Assembly: GCA_964035795.1 (NCBI GenBank)
Contig: OZ038322.1
Span: forward strand, 24,820,359 to 24,884,358
Source of the DNA: Pterobdella sp. o SKG-2022
Lineage: Eukaryota; Annelida; Clitellata; Hirudinida; Piscicolidae
Reading direction: 5' to 3'
Length of the DNA: 64,000 bases
The notes below the pieces were generated by a model. It had not been told where the DNA came from. It saw nothing but the letters and a program-made list of their open reading frames with translations, and made no database searches. The position numbers and the translations under genes were made by a program. Below, in pieces: positions 48,377 through 60,898 of this stretch. How positions within the stretch are numbered: the first letter of the stretch is position 1; each line of letters opens with the position of its first letter.

Positions 48377-48382
48377 TTTATT
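48377..48382 (-). terminator. Candidate poly(A) signal of GLG1
   Basis: Minus-strand AATAAA about 280 bp beyond the GLG1 stop. It lies 23 bp past the stop codon of the opposing pseudokinase gene, so the two transcripts probably end on or overlap each other. Confidence 0.4.
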
Positions 48383-48660
48383 TTCTGAATAGAAATATAG
48401 AAACATTGTTATGTGAAGGTTGAAATGTGTGAATTTCGAGTTACTGGTAAAAAACACTCGTTATAAAAATAGTCTCACTATAATTTTGTTAATCGATTAT
48501 GAGCAAATAAATTCAATTTGTTGATTAGTGCGCAAATTTCTGAACAAATCTTCTAGGAAATAAACTTACAACGTAGAGCACAAACACGCTAACCGATAAA
48601 AAATTAGAATTTAAAAACAGTCGAAGGTGGGTTCACCTTGCAGATAAATAAAACTCAGAA

Positions 48661-51600
48661 TTATTTGCTTTTAGCCTGCTTTGAAACTCTTTTGGTAATC
48701 CTACCGCACAAGAGACCTCCAATGAAAATCACCAAAATGATGATAAAAAGGATGGTTTCAATGTAAGTGCTAGCAGACGAGGAATGTATGTGATCGACCA
48801 GGTCACCCACAGACTCTGGGGGGGCCAGCTGAGAAAAGGGAATTTGGCTTATTTGAATATCATTAACTATATTACATTATAGTACTCTGCATGCTCCAAT
48901 TACTCCAGTGTAATGTAATTTAATTCGGTAATTAAAAAACGCTCTTCCTTATAGATCAAAGCGCTTGCTACAAATTTAATCTAGCGAAAAAACAGGTGCC
49001 TATTGTCGTCCCACACAGGATCGAACTCGGTAACTTTGGCTCTACCACTGAACTATACGGGCCGACAGTGACAGCAGTTGACCTAAGCTACCATTTAAAT
49101 AGTAATTTCTAAAAAAAGCCATTTTATTTGAAAAATTGTTCTACTTTTACATCTTAATTGAAGACACATTCTTGCATACTTGTGCAAATATCTAGAATTT
49201 CAGGCTGTCTATATTTTCTACTGAAACCTTCTTTCAGCCACGATATAACTTGATAGCAGTCTTCAACTATAGGCGCTAATTTTGATGCAGTTTAACGTCG
49301 ATGCCCAAAAATACTTATATATGCTCAGTTTTGATGAAAAACTTAAAGTAAATTATAGTTAATTTTTCAATGAAAATTAAATAACTATATAAAATTTTTA
49401 TAAAAATGAATGGCACCTTAACTGCTAGATTCCACAGTTCTGAACGCTCGTGCAGAGCTTTGCGGCAATTTGGCGAAAGTTTAGTCTCGTCTTCATTCAA
49501 GTGGGATAACAAACAAGACATAACTGAAATTTCAAAAAGTTAAAAGATCTTGAAATAGGATACCGACAAAGCGATTTGTAGAATTCGTTATGAAACATAT
49601 CGACGACTATCGTTTAGCGTCTAATTTGTCGCATTTATGAGGCTGAACAACGAAGATGATGGATAAAAAATAAACAAACTTCTGCCATCTCCAGACACCA
49701 CTCCTCTGCAAGCCACCTGGGCATCCAACGAGCAGATCCTCGATAGTATGGGATCTATATGGAAGTCCACTTTGCTCTCCGATAAACGTTGAATTATCAT
49801 CTACAAATGTATACACTTTTGAAGATTCTTTTATAGCCCTTATAAATCCTTGTATAACCCTTATAAATTCTTGTATAGCCCTTATAAATCCTTGTATAGC
49901 CCTTATAAATTCTTGTATAGCCCTTATAAATCCTTGTATAGCCCTTATAAATTCTTGTATAGCCCTTATAAATTCTAAAAGATGTTTTCAACTGATTTAA
50001 AAAAATGAATACAAACGTGGAAGCATTGCATATGTTTTGCCCTGAAAGCTTCAGAGTTTGTACTGATCAGGTTGTTTTTCAAGCAATCAAAAACTTTAGT
50101 TCCCCCCAGTGAAATTTTATCCAAATCTGCCTCTTTGTAGCACCTAGCTTTTATCTAAAGAAAAAACAAATTAAAAACATTAAACTTCCAAACTATTAAT
50201 CTTGAAACTGATAATGATAGCGAACAAAAATGGTGCTTATATAATTTAGTGCAGTATTTGTAAAGCGCTTTTCCCTATAGATCAAAGCGCTTGCTACAAA
50301 TTTAATGTAGCGAAAACACACTATGGAACAGGTGCTAATTGTCGGCCCACGCGGGATTGAACCCGGTAACTTTAGATAATTAGTCTAATGCTCAATCACT
50401 GAGCTATAAGGGCCGACAATTGATAAAAATATGAGAACTGACCGCTTCAGCGCAATGTGTCTGTAGGGAAGCGTCTTGCATATCATCCAGTGCGCTGCGC
50501 TTCAATATCTCAGTTATATGTTTGGAACAACTTTGAGTCAATGTTGACTGATGGTGTAATCATTGAAAAATATTAGAAAAAGCATTTATGAAGATTGAAA
50601 TGCAAAGGGATTGAATCTCAGTTGTAATAAAAAAAATAGAGTCCCATCAATTTGAAACTTGCTTCAATTTTATAGTTTACTATTTTATTCATAAATGAAA
50701 CAATTTACCAACCTATGAAACGTATGACTATAATTATATAAATATAATTATATTTATAAATGGGGTCCAACTTTTCCTTGAATCCCCAAGTGAGATGAAA
50801 TTGGAGATTAATGACCGAACAAATTTTGATCTCAATGTCCTTATACGCTCCAACAAATGTGAGTGAAGCTCAAAAAACATAAAAAAGAAAACGAACGTTG
50901 AAGACATAAGAGAATTGATAAGGAAAAGAAGATGGAGCTACCTTGGACATATTCTACACAAACCAAACCTACCGATGCCAATAGAAATTCAAAATGCCTT
51001 TAGTGGTAAAAAATAGAGTGCGTCCACGCATAAATATAACCACAGTAACAAAAAATACAATGAAGGAAATGGATTTAGCGGGCCTGGATGAAGTCAAGAC
51101 AAAAGTTCGAAAAAGAGAAGAATGGAAAAACCAAAGATTGAAAAATATTTAACGAGGAACTCTCGAATGAATGCGAAATAAATGATTTATTTTGTGGGAC
51201 AAATATTAATTAAAGACCACAAAACTTTGAAAGCTCAAATGACATACCGATCTGATTTTGTGTACATAAACTTTCCTCAGACACTCTATTACTGCACCAC
51301 TAATCGACAAGGAGTTCTTAGAGGCACTTGCCATCTGAGACATACAATGTTTCTTGATGTCATTCTGGCAATCGTTCATCAACTTCGGGTTCAAACGGAT
51401 GTCTGCAAAAAATTAAATTGTTAATTTAGTATGAACTAATAGAAAAACTTGATAAAGAAACGTAAGTTTTTAGAAGCTTGAAAACTGCGACCTTTAGATC
51501 TGAGACGTTGTCGATTGACAAGCACTTGCTTGCATTGTTGGTCAAACTCTGGTCGCATTTGGTTGGCTGTGAGGCACTCAATAATGTTGGAATTGCCTTC

Positions 51601-54600
51601 ACAATACTCCTCGATCATTCTTTTACAACGGTTGACCAATCCGAAGTCGGTCTCAGAATTTTTTGCCTCTTTCAGCTTTCATTGGAAGTTGAATTTTATT
51701 AAAAATTTTATTTCCAAGATATTTTGTGAAATTAATTTTTAATTAAGAATAAATTTTTTAATAATGATTTCAAATGATTTTCAGAAAAGCACTTCTCTTT
51801 GGAAAAGGTGTTTATTGCATTCAGGACTCAATTCAGCCTGGTTGTCTCTTAAACAGCGTGCCACCTTTCAATATAAAAGCATTACAAAATATCTCACAAT
51901 ACAAATACTAATTTTAATGTTTGAAATAAATTAGCCTAAATTGAAATAAACTCCACCAAACACATGTGATCCAGTAAATAAAGGTTTTTGATGCAATTTA
52001 TTTAAATAGAACCTTCCATAAAGACTTTATCACCTTCTCCTATAATAGTGCAAATAAGAATATAACTAACGGCTCCTCTGCCGGTTTTCACGTCCTTACA
52101 AAATTTTTCTCGGTCACTTTTGCAGGCATCTTTCAAATCAGTGTCCAGTCTCAAGGACTCTTTCTGTGTAAAGTTGCATTTCAAACCAAAAACTATCATA
52201 TAGGGTGTTTCTTAGATGCTTTAATAAAATAACAATTTTAAGAATAATCAAATCCTAATTAGAAAATTTGTCTATTATAATGAGCAAGGGCCTTTGAATT
52301 GTATTCAACTTGAAGAAACTTTTCTGTTGCTTCCATAAATCGAATATGCATGATAAACTAACTAATATAAAAGGTAGCAATCAAAAATATCATTCAGGAA
52401 CAACACTTTTATGCATATGGAAAATTGTGGTGCTAATGAACATCTCAAATTGAGAGGCAATAAAGGGAAAAAGAAACCTTTTGAAGAATTTCAAAGGTGA
52501 GAACATGGCGGCAACTTTGAGACACTTTGTGAGGAGCCTCTACCATTGAGTCGTTGTAAACAGTCTCACTCAAACACTTCAACACTGCCATCCTGATGAG
52601 ATTAATTCTTCATTTGAGATTTTATAAATGCGGGCTGGCAACCTGTGCAAATCTTTCCCAAATAAATGGCCTTTTCATAAATTACTGTTATAGTATCAAT
52701 AATCTAGGCAGGCTGCTATCAACTCCAGTCACTGGGACATGCACAGCAGTATAATCTAATTAGATTTTTATATATTTATAAAAATATCTACTAGAAAATC
52801 TTATATTTTAACAAACAACATTTGGACCGGTTGCTATGATGGAAGGATATCAATTATAATATCTTGAAAAAAAGAAGCAATCTATCACTTGTTTTTGTGT
52901 TGACTGCAATGTTCTTGAATTTCATTGAGGCAAGCATTCTTGAAGCGGCTACTCGGAGTGAAGTGTTTCAAGGAAATCTAAATTGAAGCATTCAATGAAT
53001 TATACTTATTTAAAATGATGATGATGATGAGAATAGTATATATATTATATTTGGAAGATGCTGAAAATGATACTGATGCCTTTGATATATTAAAATTTAA
53101 TGCTCCATGAGACGTGTTTATAGCTAAAACAACCTATGAAAACAACCTGTTCACACTTTATCGTGCTGTTTGAACTCACAAAATACTTTACAGGCTATAT
53201 AACACATAATAACATTTAAAAGCTATATAACACATAATAACATTTACAAGCTACATAACACATAATAACATTTACAAGCTATATAACACATAATAACATT
53301 TACAAGCTATATAACACATAATAACATTTACAAGCTATATAACAAATAATGAAATTTGTAGACTAAACAGCGCAAAAACTCCAGAATTGAGTAAAGAATG
53401 CACATGGACATACCAACTGATGATGCTCAATGCCAGCCCTGCACTTGGGCGGCATGTCCTCGTGGTTCTTGTTGCGAATGAGACACTCCATCAACTCTGT
53501 CGCCTCTAAATCCTTACCATCTAGAAAAGTTTAATTTTTCTATCTATTTATATATCTACCTATCTTTTCATCTCTATCCATATATTGATTGGTTTATCTT
53601 TATTCATTTATCCATTATCAAACCGAAAATGGCCGATAAATTGGAAAAGTTTGTATTAAGCACACAAATAGTAATGTTAAGAAATGTTGGAATCAAAACT
53701 AATATTATTAGATAACAAAAAATGGATAAGTTGGACTGCAAAGCTGATCAATAAATGATGCATGCATAAAACACAAAGCCATAATTATGAATCTTTGGTA
53801 ACATCGACTCGTTATGCATATGGTCCCCATAGATGTATAATCAATACTAGATTCCTCGTGTAATATAGATCAGACATACCTGCGCCATCGACGCTATCTT
53901 TGTTACTTTTATCAATCTGTTCATGAAGAGATGAATCATACTAAACATGACATAATAATTATCAAATGTGCTTCTATAAATTATCATGAAATCAATATTC
54001 TTTCAAAGTTAGCCCCCTCGATTCACCTTTGACTTCTCTTTGGCGCAATGTTCTTCCCAAAAATTCTCACAAGAATCGAGGAAGAGTCTTGTGATGAGAG
54101 GGATTTCTTCTTCCTCTTCCACCTGCTCCATCACGTGCTTTTTGCACTCTTTCGACAAGTCGTCATAATGTTCTTCTAAGCAGGCAACTTCCTGTGTTGA
54201 TGATAGTGATAAATTGGAATTTGACGAGGGCTGTTAAAACGAAGAGGTAATAGTTTTGTTTGGATGCTTATCACTTTTCATAAAAATCCATATAAAAAAT
54301 TTGTACACCCGAAAAAGTCGTAGTTATGTAATAGCATTTAATGGCATTTCCGAAATTCCATAAAACTGATGGAAATACAATTGAAATTTTCTAATTAAAT
54401 GACAAAACCAGAACTAACATCGTCCCTGTCACGAGTCTCTTTACAAAATGTGGCCATGTCAGTGATGCAGCTCTCCTGCAACTCCGGAGGCAAATCGACA
54501 CTCTTGGCTCGCTCTTCCAGGGCCAGCTTCACCATTTGCTTGCATTTAGGTGACCCCTATCATCACCATTTTTAATATTATAAGTGAAATTATTCAAAAT

Positions 54601-57600
54601 TTTAATTAGAAACATGCATACATTCTTGCAGAGACATCTGTAACTGCAAGAATGAGATCAGGCTGGGCGAAGTTTAAGGAATATAGAGATATTTTATCAT
54701 TTAAAAGTTTTTCTATCAAAATCGAAAAGTTTATGCAAGCTGTGTTAGATCAGCAATGTTATTTGGGAGTGAGGTTTGATGTCTAAGACAAAATGAGTTG
54801 GATATTCTGAAAAGAACAGAAAGGGCTATGGTTAGAGCAATTTTTGGAGTAAAGTTATCAGATAGGTTTAAAAGTAAATCTTTAATTGATAGGTTAGGTT
54901 TAAAAGAAACTTTAGAGACTTTAGCTAAAGCTAGCGGTGTCAGATGGTTTGGTCATGTAATGAGGAGAGATGAGGGGAATGTTTTGAGGAAAACACTCAC
55001 TTTTGAAAATGATGGCATGAAAAAATGGTAGGCCGAAAGTTAAGTGCACAAACAAAATAGTTTCAGAAATTGGTGAAGCTGGTTTGAAAATGGAAGTTGC
55101 ATTTGATAGGAAGCAATTGAGATTAGATAGGGCTAAAGTTTTATAAGGCTAAACTTATCGAAAATTATAGCTTTTCTTTTGAATGAATGTATGAATCTTC
55201 AATTGATGTTTTTAAAGTTTAGGAATATATGAAATTGCAGTAAATGTTTTGTAAATGGAGTAAATCTGGCCACCCGCAGTATAGGGGGGATTAAACCGGA
55301 TTCAAATCTTAGTGTTTATTTATCTATCTAATTAGCTAAAAGCTTCTTTTTTTAAATACATATTTTTAAAAAATTAGTTAACAGTTTATCCTAAAAATAT
55401 TTGAGTAATAGCTCAAAACACCAGTTCAAGTTGACTTGAAAATTTTGTGTTGATAACAAAAAGCTTCGTATCTTAATAAACTAACTAGTGTTCTAAAATA
55501 TTAATAATAGTACTAATAATAAAGCAAACAACACCAAAAAACTATCTTCAATATGTCTGCAACAATCATTCGATGATGAGCTCAAAAAAGTTCCATCGTA
55601 ATCATTTTCAAAAATAAGCAAGTTAACCAATAAAGAAAAGCTATATGCAATAACAATTGGATTGCAAGGAACTAACGTGATTCCTATAAAGACACGAGAG
55701 CATCATAGATTGTTTCTGAGGGGCATCTTTGTGGCTAATCTCATCAATACCTAAGATCTTAGACTTGCATTGTTCTATTTCTGACTCACACACGCCCATC
55801 AAATCACCTGAAAGCCTGCATTGTTCAATATTATTTCATTCAACAGCTGCAGAAAAGTTTGACGTAAGTTTTGTATTGTCAAGTAGTGGTTTATGGTTGG
55901 TATTATTTGATATGTGTGCAAATGCCTAATGTCTTAAATACATTTATTATTATACAGTGTCATGGTGTTAGTTTCATAAGCTAAGTCTTTTTTCGCCGTT
56001 TTAATAAACGTGTTGAAAGGAACAATCGATTTGCAAATTTTTAAAACTAGGATATGACACACAAAGAGGTCTACTAGAGCTACTATTGTATTATTGTGAC
56101 TAGGGCTCGAGGAGTTTTAAGGCTTCAATTTTTAAACACAATTTTTGACATCATGATTATAAAAGCCTAAAATACACTTCATGAAAAAGAGTTTTCACAA
56201 AATAAATTTTTTCATTCCTAAAAATATTAAAATAACTATTTTAATGTGAAAAACAGACTAACAATGATACAAATGATCAGTTTGATAAGGTGGTACAGAT
56301 AAATTTGTAAAATGCAATTCTGCTGTTGTGAAAACAATAACAGGGCAGAATTTTTTGAAAAACAACAGAGTGAAGATGCAAAAACAATGCTTGAATGTAG
56401 TTTTCCAAATAGCGAACTAAGGCATTCATTAATGTCATTTTGATATCTCAAAGCTGTACATGTCTTACCCACATGATCAAAAGCTATATGACTTTTCAAA
56501 GACTTCGTATGTTTTTTCAATAATATTTTGGACAGTAGTTCAGAAATAATACTTAAATTTCTCTCATATAATAAAATGTGGCAGTGACGTGTGGAGTGAT
56601 TATTGGTTGAAAGAAGGATTGAAATGTGCTCAAGCTAAGTTTGCTTAGAATGTCTTGATTGAACAGCGTTGCATCATTCGATCACGAGAATAATTGCAGC
56701 CATATTGTTGACAAGACAAAACAAAAGCTATAGAATGGCGAGCACGGTCTCTTGATTTAGTTCAAAAAATAAAAATATATAAGGTGTAGACACCAAGTTG
56801 AAGCAATGTTTTAAAAGTTGAAGCAATGTCATGGAAACTTGGATATAGATGTATTACTATGTACGATTTCCCTAAAAATAATGTTTTACCAATTTTTAAT
56901 AATACTATGCTTCAATAAATTAAACTTACTTGATTTCATTCGATACTCATTGTATAGGTATACAATAAAGAAAAACAAAACTACTTCATAAAAGAGCCCT
57001 CACTTGAAATCTCTAGCAGCAAAGAAATGGATCTCCAAGACACGGTTAGAGCATTCAGAATCGATTTCCTTTTTTCCCAACAGGCTCAGAAGACATCCAA
57101 ACATTCTGCAAACGGTTTAATGAGAAAAAAGACTAATTGCATATTGTTATAAATATGGCTAAAAGAATTTTGGTAATGAAAGAGGCATACATGAACCAAC
57201 CGGGGGTCATCTCTCGGCAGATGCTTGCAGTATTTGTTGATGGTCATGGCACAGTCATACTCGAAAGCAGGATCTGCATCAAGATTGTCTACAAGGTCCA
57301 CCTCCTTGAACAACTTGTTCATCTGCACGAGTTGAAGCCCTTTATAACTACATTTTAGCTTGCTTTTGAATGGCAGAAGCAATTGATATTGAGTTAATAA
57401 ATTTTGAAGATCGTTGATGAATATTTTGTGAAACCTGGTTTATAAAAATAAAGTGCACAAATTCCTTCAATATTTTTTCGTTGTCTTTCATTATGTTGTT
57501 TTCTAACTTCAAAATGTCAATGTTTTTTAAATACATTTATTTCAAAAAGTGACAAGAACCAACTAAACTTCCAAAACATCGATTGAGAATTCATATACAA

Positions 57601-60516
57601 AACATACATACGATGTCTCTGAAAAGAACCAACTAACTAATGTTTTATGGCGACCTATCCAAACTATGGTTGTTTTTAAATAAACGCCTCCAAAAACCCC
57701 TCAAGTTGATTTGATAAATTATTGAGCAAACTAATGCATACAATGACCCTAGAAAATTGCGCATCAAGCTATCATGATATCAGTAAAATAATTAAAAATC
57801 TATGCGACAAACTGATGAGTTTAAAATAAAGAAATACGGAAGACATACGGCAGTGTAGCATGCTTTAGAAATGGCATCAGAAAGTTCAGTGTGTTTTGGG
57901 GCATTCCTAGCAAAGTCCATGAGGCAATGAATTGCAAATTTATGGGTTCCTGAAGACAAGAGTCCTCGAGCACTCAAAGACTTCAGTTCCTCTTTATCTT
58001 CACAGCGTTTCAACTTTTGTGTGCATTGTTTGAAGTGGTATAATAATTGGATTATTTTGAAGAATAAGCAGTCTTAAAATGTTACAATTCTTTGAAGATA
58101 TTTCACTTAATCATCATCATCATCACCATCATCGTTTTGCGTCCGTTTCCATGCTAGCATGTTAATATTTCACAAAATGCTTGCAGCTCAATATAAACAA
58201 AACACATGATTTTTTTCAAATTGATAAGAATTCTTTTGCAATAATTAAATTTCAACTTTTTCAAATAGACGTATGCAACTGTTTTTATGGAAATGGATAG
58301 TCAAACAATGGCTCAATTGATTGAACTATCAACAAACGTTGGACTACCAACAAATGTTGAACTACCAACAAATGTTGAACTACCAACAAATGTTGAACTA
58401 CCAACAAATGTTGAACTACCAACAAATGTTGAACTACCAACAAATTTCAAACCATCCACAAATGTTGAAATACCAACAAATGTTGAACTACCGACATATG
58501 TTGAACTACCGACATATGTTGAACTACAAACAAATGTCAAACCATCAATAAATGTTGAACTACCTCATTTGTGCAAGAGGACACGATAAGTGGATCAATT
58601 TGAGAATCAGACATAAGTTGTTTTTGGATTGACATAATTTCTTTGACACAGTTAGCTTTCAGAATGGCACCTGAAAAAGCACATGCCTTATTAATACACA
58701 CAAATGTCAACGTTGTTTTCATCAAAAAACTTCATTCTATCAAAAGTGCTTCAGTTTAATTACTAGTCTGGTACTTATAAGGTTGAATGATCATGAACTG
58801 ACATATATTGATTGCAATCAAGTGTAAATAGAAGCAAAATTTACTGAACCTTTAGCTTTGGCTAAAATCAGACACTTGAGTGTGACAGACAAAGTAATAT
58901 CAGTTAGTGCTTGCAGATCATCAGTGCCTGCCAGAGCTTTGTCGTCATGTTCCACATAGCATTTGTGTGTCTTGATGTCGGCAAGGCACGATTGATAAAA
59001 CTGGTGATTTACTTTCACATCATGTTGTGCTAGTTTTTGTCTCTGTCTCAATTCATTCTTACACTGTTGTGATTATTTAGTCATTTCAGTTATTTCATTT
59101 CATTTTTAATAAAATTTTAAAAATGAAATTAATAATAACACCTGGAACACTGTTGATATGTCAACATAAGGCACTAAAATTAAAATGGTACAAAAAAAGC
59201 TGATCAAAAAGTATAGATACCTCTTGAGACATAGAAGGGTCATTTTTGTGCTTGAACAAGCAATCATAGACTTGACCAGAAGCCCCAGCTTTAACATTAG
59301 CACAAAAGTTCTCTTTATCTCCTCGACAAGCAAAATACAAGACCCTATCAACTTTCCAGTTTCTGGCTTGCTGCTCAGCAACCTTCAGCATGTGTTTCCT
59401 GCCTTCATTTTGTAGATATTTGATGTATTAAATGTTTGGAATCTTTTAAATGAATATAATTAACAATCTTGAAATGATTTATGAAAAATGCCAAATAGAG
59501 TTACATTCATCTTCAAGCAGTGATACGTCTTTCAACAGGCAATAGATTGTAGCTCCTTGTTGACTCAAAGACTTCAAATAAAAGTACACTTAACTATATA
59601 AACACTTATAACATAAAATGGCTGAAAATTTAAAGTCAAATCTAACTAGAAGAAAAACTCACAGAATTATCAGATTTTTCACATTTCAGTTTTTTGATAT
59701 CATTTGTGCAGACATCATCGAGCTCAAAGATAAGTTTGTGACTACTCAAAATGATGGGTTGCAATGTTCTTAGAAACCTCAAGCAAGTATTCTTTTTTAT
59801 TTCTTCCAAATGTGCTATTAAACAGGATATGTAAGGACCACCTTGATTTTTAACATTCTTGCAAACTTGTATCTATAAGAAAATATAAATTGAAGATTGA
59901 CATTTTAAAACTTGAGAATATTGAAGAAACTTGAGGCAAACATTTTCGAGGTCGTCATTACAAAGTGCATAATTTGTTTCAGGTACATAGTTCCCTTTTC
60001 CTAGTGTTATTTTCTGTTTAATTTCCCAAATCAACTGAATAATGATTTTAATTCCTTCATTTTTAGGTAGATATGATTTCAAAATTTTATTTTATTAGAG
60101 AAATTTCTTCAAATGTTAATATTGTGAAAATGTTATTTTGAATTAACAAACTTACTTTTTGGCATTCGTTGGAAATTTGTTCTTCTTTCTGGTAATGATA
60201 TTGTTAAATTTAAATATTAGGTGGAATATAATTAAAGGAAGCTGTGAAAGATGTCAAGAGAGGGGTTCCTCCAACAGGAGTGAGGCGACATCAGTCACCA
60301 ACCCTAATAAGTATAACAATAATTTAAGTGAAATACCGTAACGCTATCCTGAAGACAAGCAATTACAAGAATATTTGAGCCCTTCACATCAGGGCAAAAC
60401 TCTTCAATGTCGTTTTGGCACTCTTCTCGATTTTTAAGCTTAATTGTTTTTTTTTCGGGAAACAATGCAGAATTTAAACTTATATATAATAACAATATTA
60501 CAATTTGTCGTTTCAT
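48661..60516 (-). CDS. GLG1: Golgi apparatus protein 1 (Cys-rich GLG1 repeats), complete, 27 coding exons
   Basis: Type I Golgi membrane sialoglycoprotein family (ESL-1/CFR). Exons, 5' to 3': 60516-60343, 60188-60156, 60034-59912, 59872-59663, 59571-59505, 59402-59221, 59063-58850, 58670-58564, 58013-57849, 57322-57201, 57105-57004, 55815-55677, 54556-54419, 54191-54027, 53940-53880, 53520-53414, 52977-52889, 52592-52478, 52163-52071, 51864-51793, 51675-51492, 51402-51266, 50547-50443, 50154-50017, 49800-49680, 49523-49417, 48828-48661. Total 3438 nt, 1145 aa plus TAA (vertebrates about 1180). MKRQIVILLLYISLNSALF is a signal peptide. Repeats with spaced Cys follow, for example YFACRGDKENFCANVKAG, ELMECLIRNKNHEDM and YCEGNSNIIECL. 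The end has one transmembrane segment (TILFIIILVIFIGGLLCG) and the short cytosolic RITKRVSKQ tail typical of the family. Introns carry SINEs, LINE scraps and minisatellites. Confidence 0.95.
48930..49084 (-). mobile_element. tRNA-derived SINE copy 1 (GLG1 intron)
   Basis: Read on the minus strand it starts with a tRNA-like head (A-box-like TAGTTCAGTGGTAGAG, B-box GAGTTCGATCC), then a body, then a tail hairpin AGCGCTTTGATCTATAAGG. It lies in the intron 48829-49416 and is somewhat diverged from copy 2. Confidence 0.8.
49830..49978. repeat. 21-bp minisatellite, about 7 copies (GLG1 intron)
   Basis: Unit CCCTTATAAATTCTTGTATA plus one base, in the intron 49801-50016. Two variants alternate (AAATTC and AAATCC). 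The minus strand happens to be open because 21 is a multiple of three. Confidence 0.9.
50262..50420 (-). mobile_element. tRNA-Ile-derived SINE copy 2 (GLG1 intron)
   Basis: The minus-strand head folds like a tRNA: acceptor GGCCC/GGGCC, D arm AGCTCAGTGATTGAGCA, anticodon arm TTAGA-CTAATTA-TCTAA (loop reads anticodon AAT, Ile) and T arm with GGGTTCAATCCC. The body GTAGC/GCTAC and the tail hairpin AAGCGCTTTGATCTATAGGG-AAAAGCGCTT follow. It is the best-preserved of the three copies. It is not a functional tRNA gene. Confidence 0.88.
50780..51165 (+). mobile_element. LINE C-terminal scrap (GLG1 intron)
   Basis: Reads NVEDIRELIRKRRWSYLGHI, LHKPNLPMPIE and further on DEVKTKVRKREEWKNQ, the post-RT region of a LINE, with frameshifts. 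Intron 50548-51265. Confidence 0.65.
53190..53360. repeat. 28-bp minisatellite, about 6 copies (GLG1 intron)
   Basis: Unit built on GCTATATAACACATAATAAC plus ATTTACAA, nearly perfect, ending about 50 bp before the exon at 53414. Confidence 0.9.
54740..55180 (+). mobile_element. LINE C-terminal fragment (GLG1 intron)
   Basis: Open stretch 54798-55031 reads LDILKRTERAMVRAIFGVKL and VRWFGHVMRRDEGNVLRK, the conserved post-RT block of a LINE, then decays. The AAACTTATCGAAAATTATAG string near its end recurs at 17830. Intron 54557-55676. Confidence 0.8.
58108..58165. repeat. Dispersed CATCATCATC...CATGCTAGCATG element
   Basis: Triplet CAT run followed by CGTTTTGCGTCCGTTTCC and CATGCTAGCATG, in the GLG1 intron 58014-58563. 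Similar to the element at 37690 in opposite orientation. Confidence 0.5.
58327..58560. repeat. 18-bp minisatellite, about 13 copies (GLG1 intron)
   Basis: Unit TTGAACTACCAACAAATG. It ends 3 bp before the low end of the exon 58564-58670, so it directly adjoins that exon's splice donor on the minus strand. The plus strand is open (NVELPT repeats) only because 18 is a multiple of three. Confidence 0.92.
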
Positions 60517-60898
60517 TTCAAAAAAAAAACTATTTATATCATGAAAAAATAATATGACTTTCACGATTTATGCCAGCCTTGAAGAGAAATAAAGAGAATA
60601 CAATAGAAACAAAAGAGAACCTTCTTATTTATCAATCTAACTTCTACAAAGGTAAGCATGAAAAGTTTAATTAATTAAAGCGTATAACTACATTTAATCA
60701 AAATTTTAATAGATGCTTCAAAGTTTAAGATTAAACTTTTCTTTCTACAAATAAAAAAAAAAAAATTACACAAAAAAAGATTTAAAAGTAATGAGTTACC
60801 ATATAATATTATATATATCGTGGTGAATTTTGAATATTTATTTTTCAAAATCATCTTAATACGTTTGTGAAAATGAAAATTGAGATCAACTCCATTAT
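60517..60898. other. GLG1 upstream region
   Basis: AT-rich sequence upstream of the GLG1 start codon with no recognised gene; it should hold the GLG1 promoter and 5' UTR. Confidence 0.45.

Noticed and set aside
50340..50420. Functional tRNA-Ile gene
   Set aside because: The arms are imperfect, and three diverged copies share a common non-tRNA body and LINE-like tail, so it is a SINE head.
51182..51742. Plus-strand ORFs at 51182-51424, 51478-51702 and 51515-51742
   Set aside because: They lie opposite well-supported GLG1 exons (51266-51402, 51492-51675).
58287..58589. Plus-strand ORF of NVELPT repeats
   Set aside because: It is the 18-bp minisatellite in a GLG1 intron; openness follows from the unit length, and a GLG1 exon overlaps it on the other strand.
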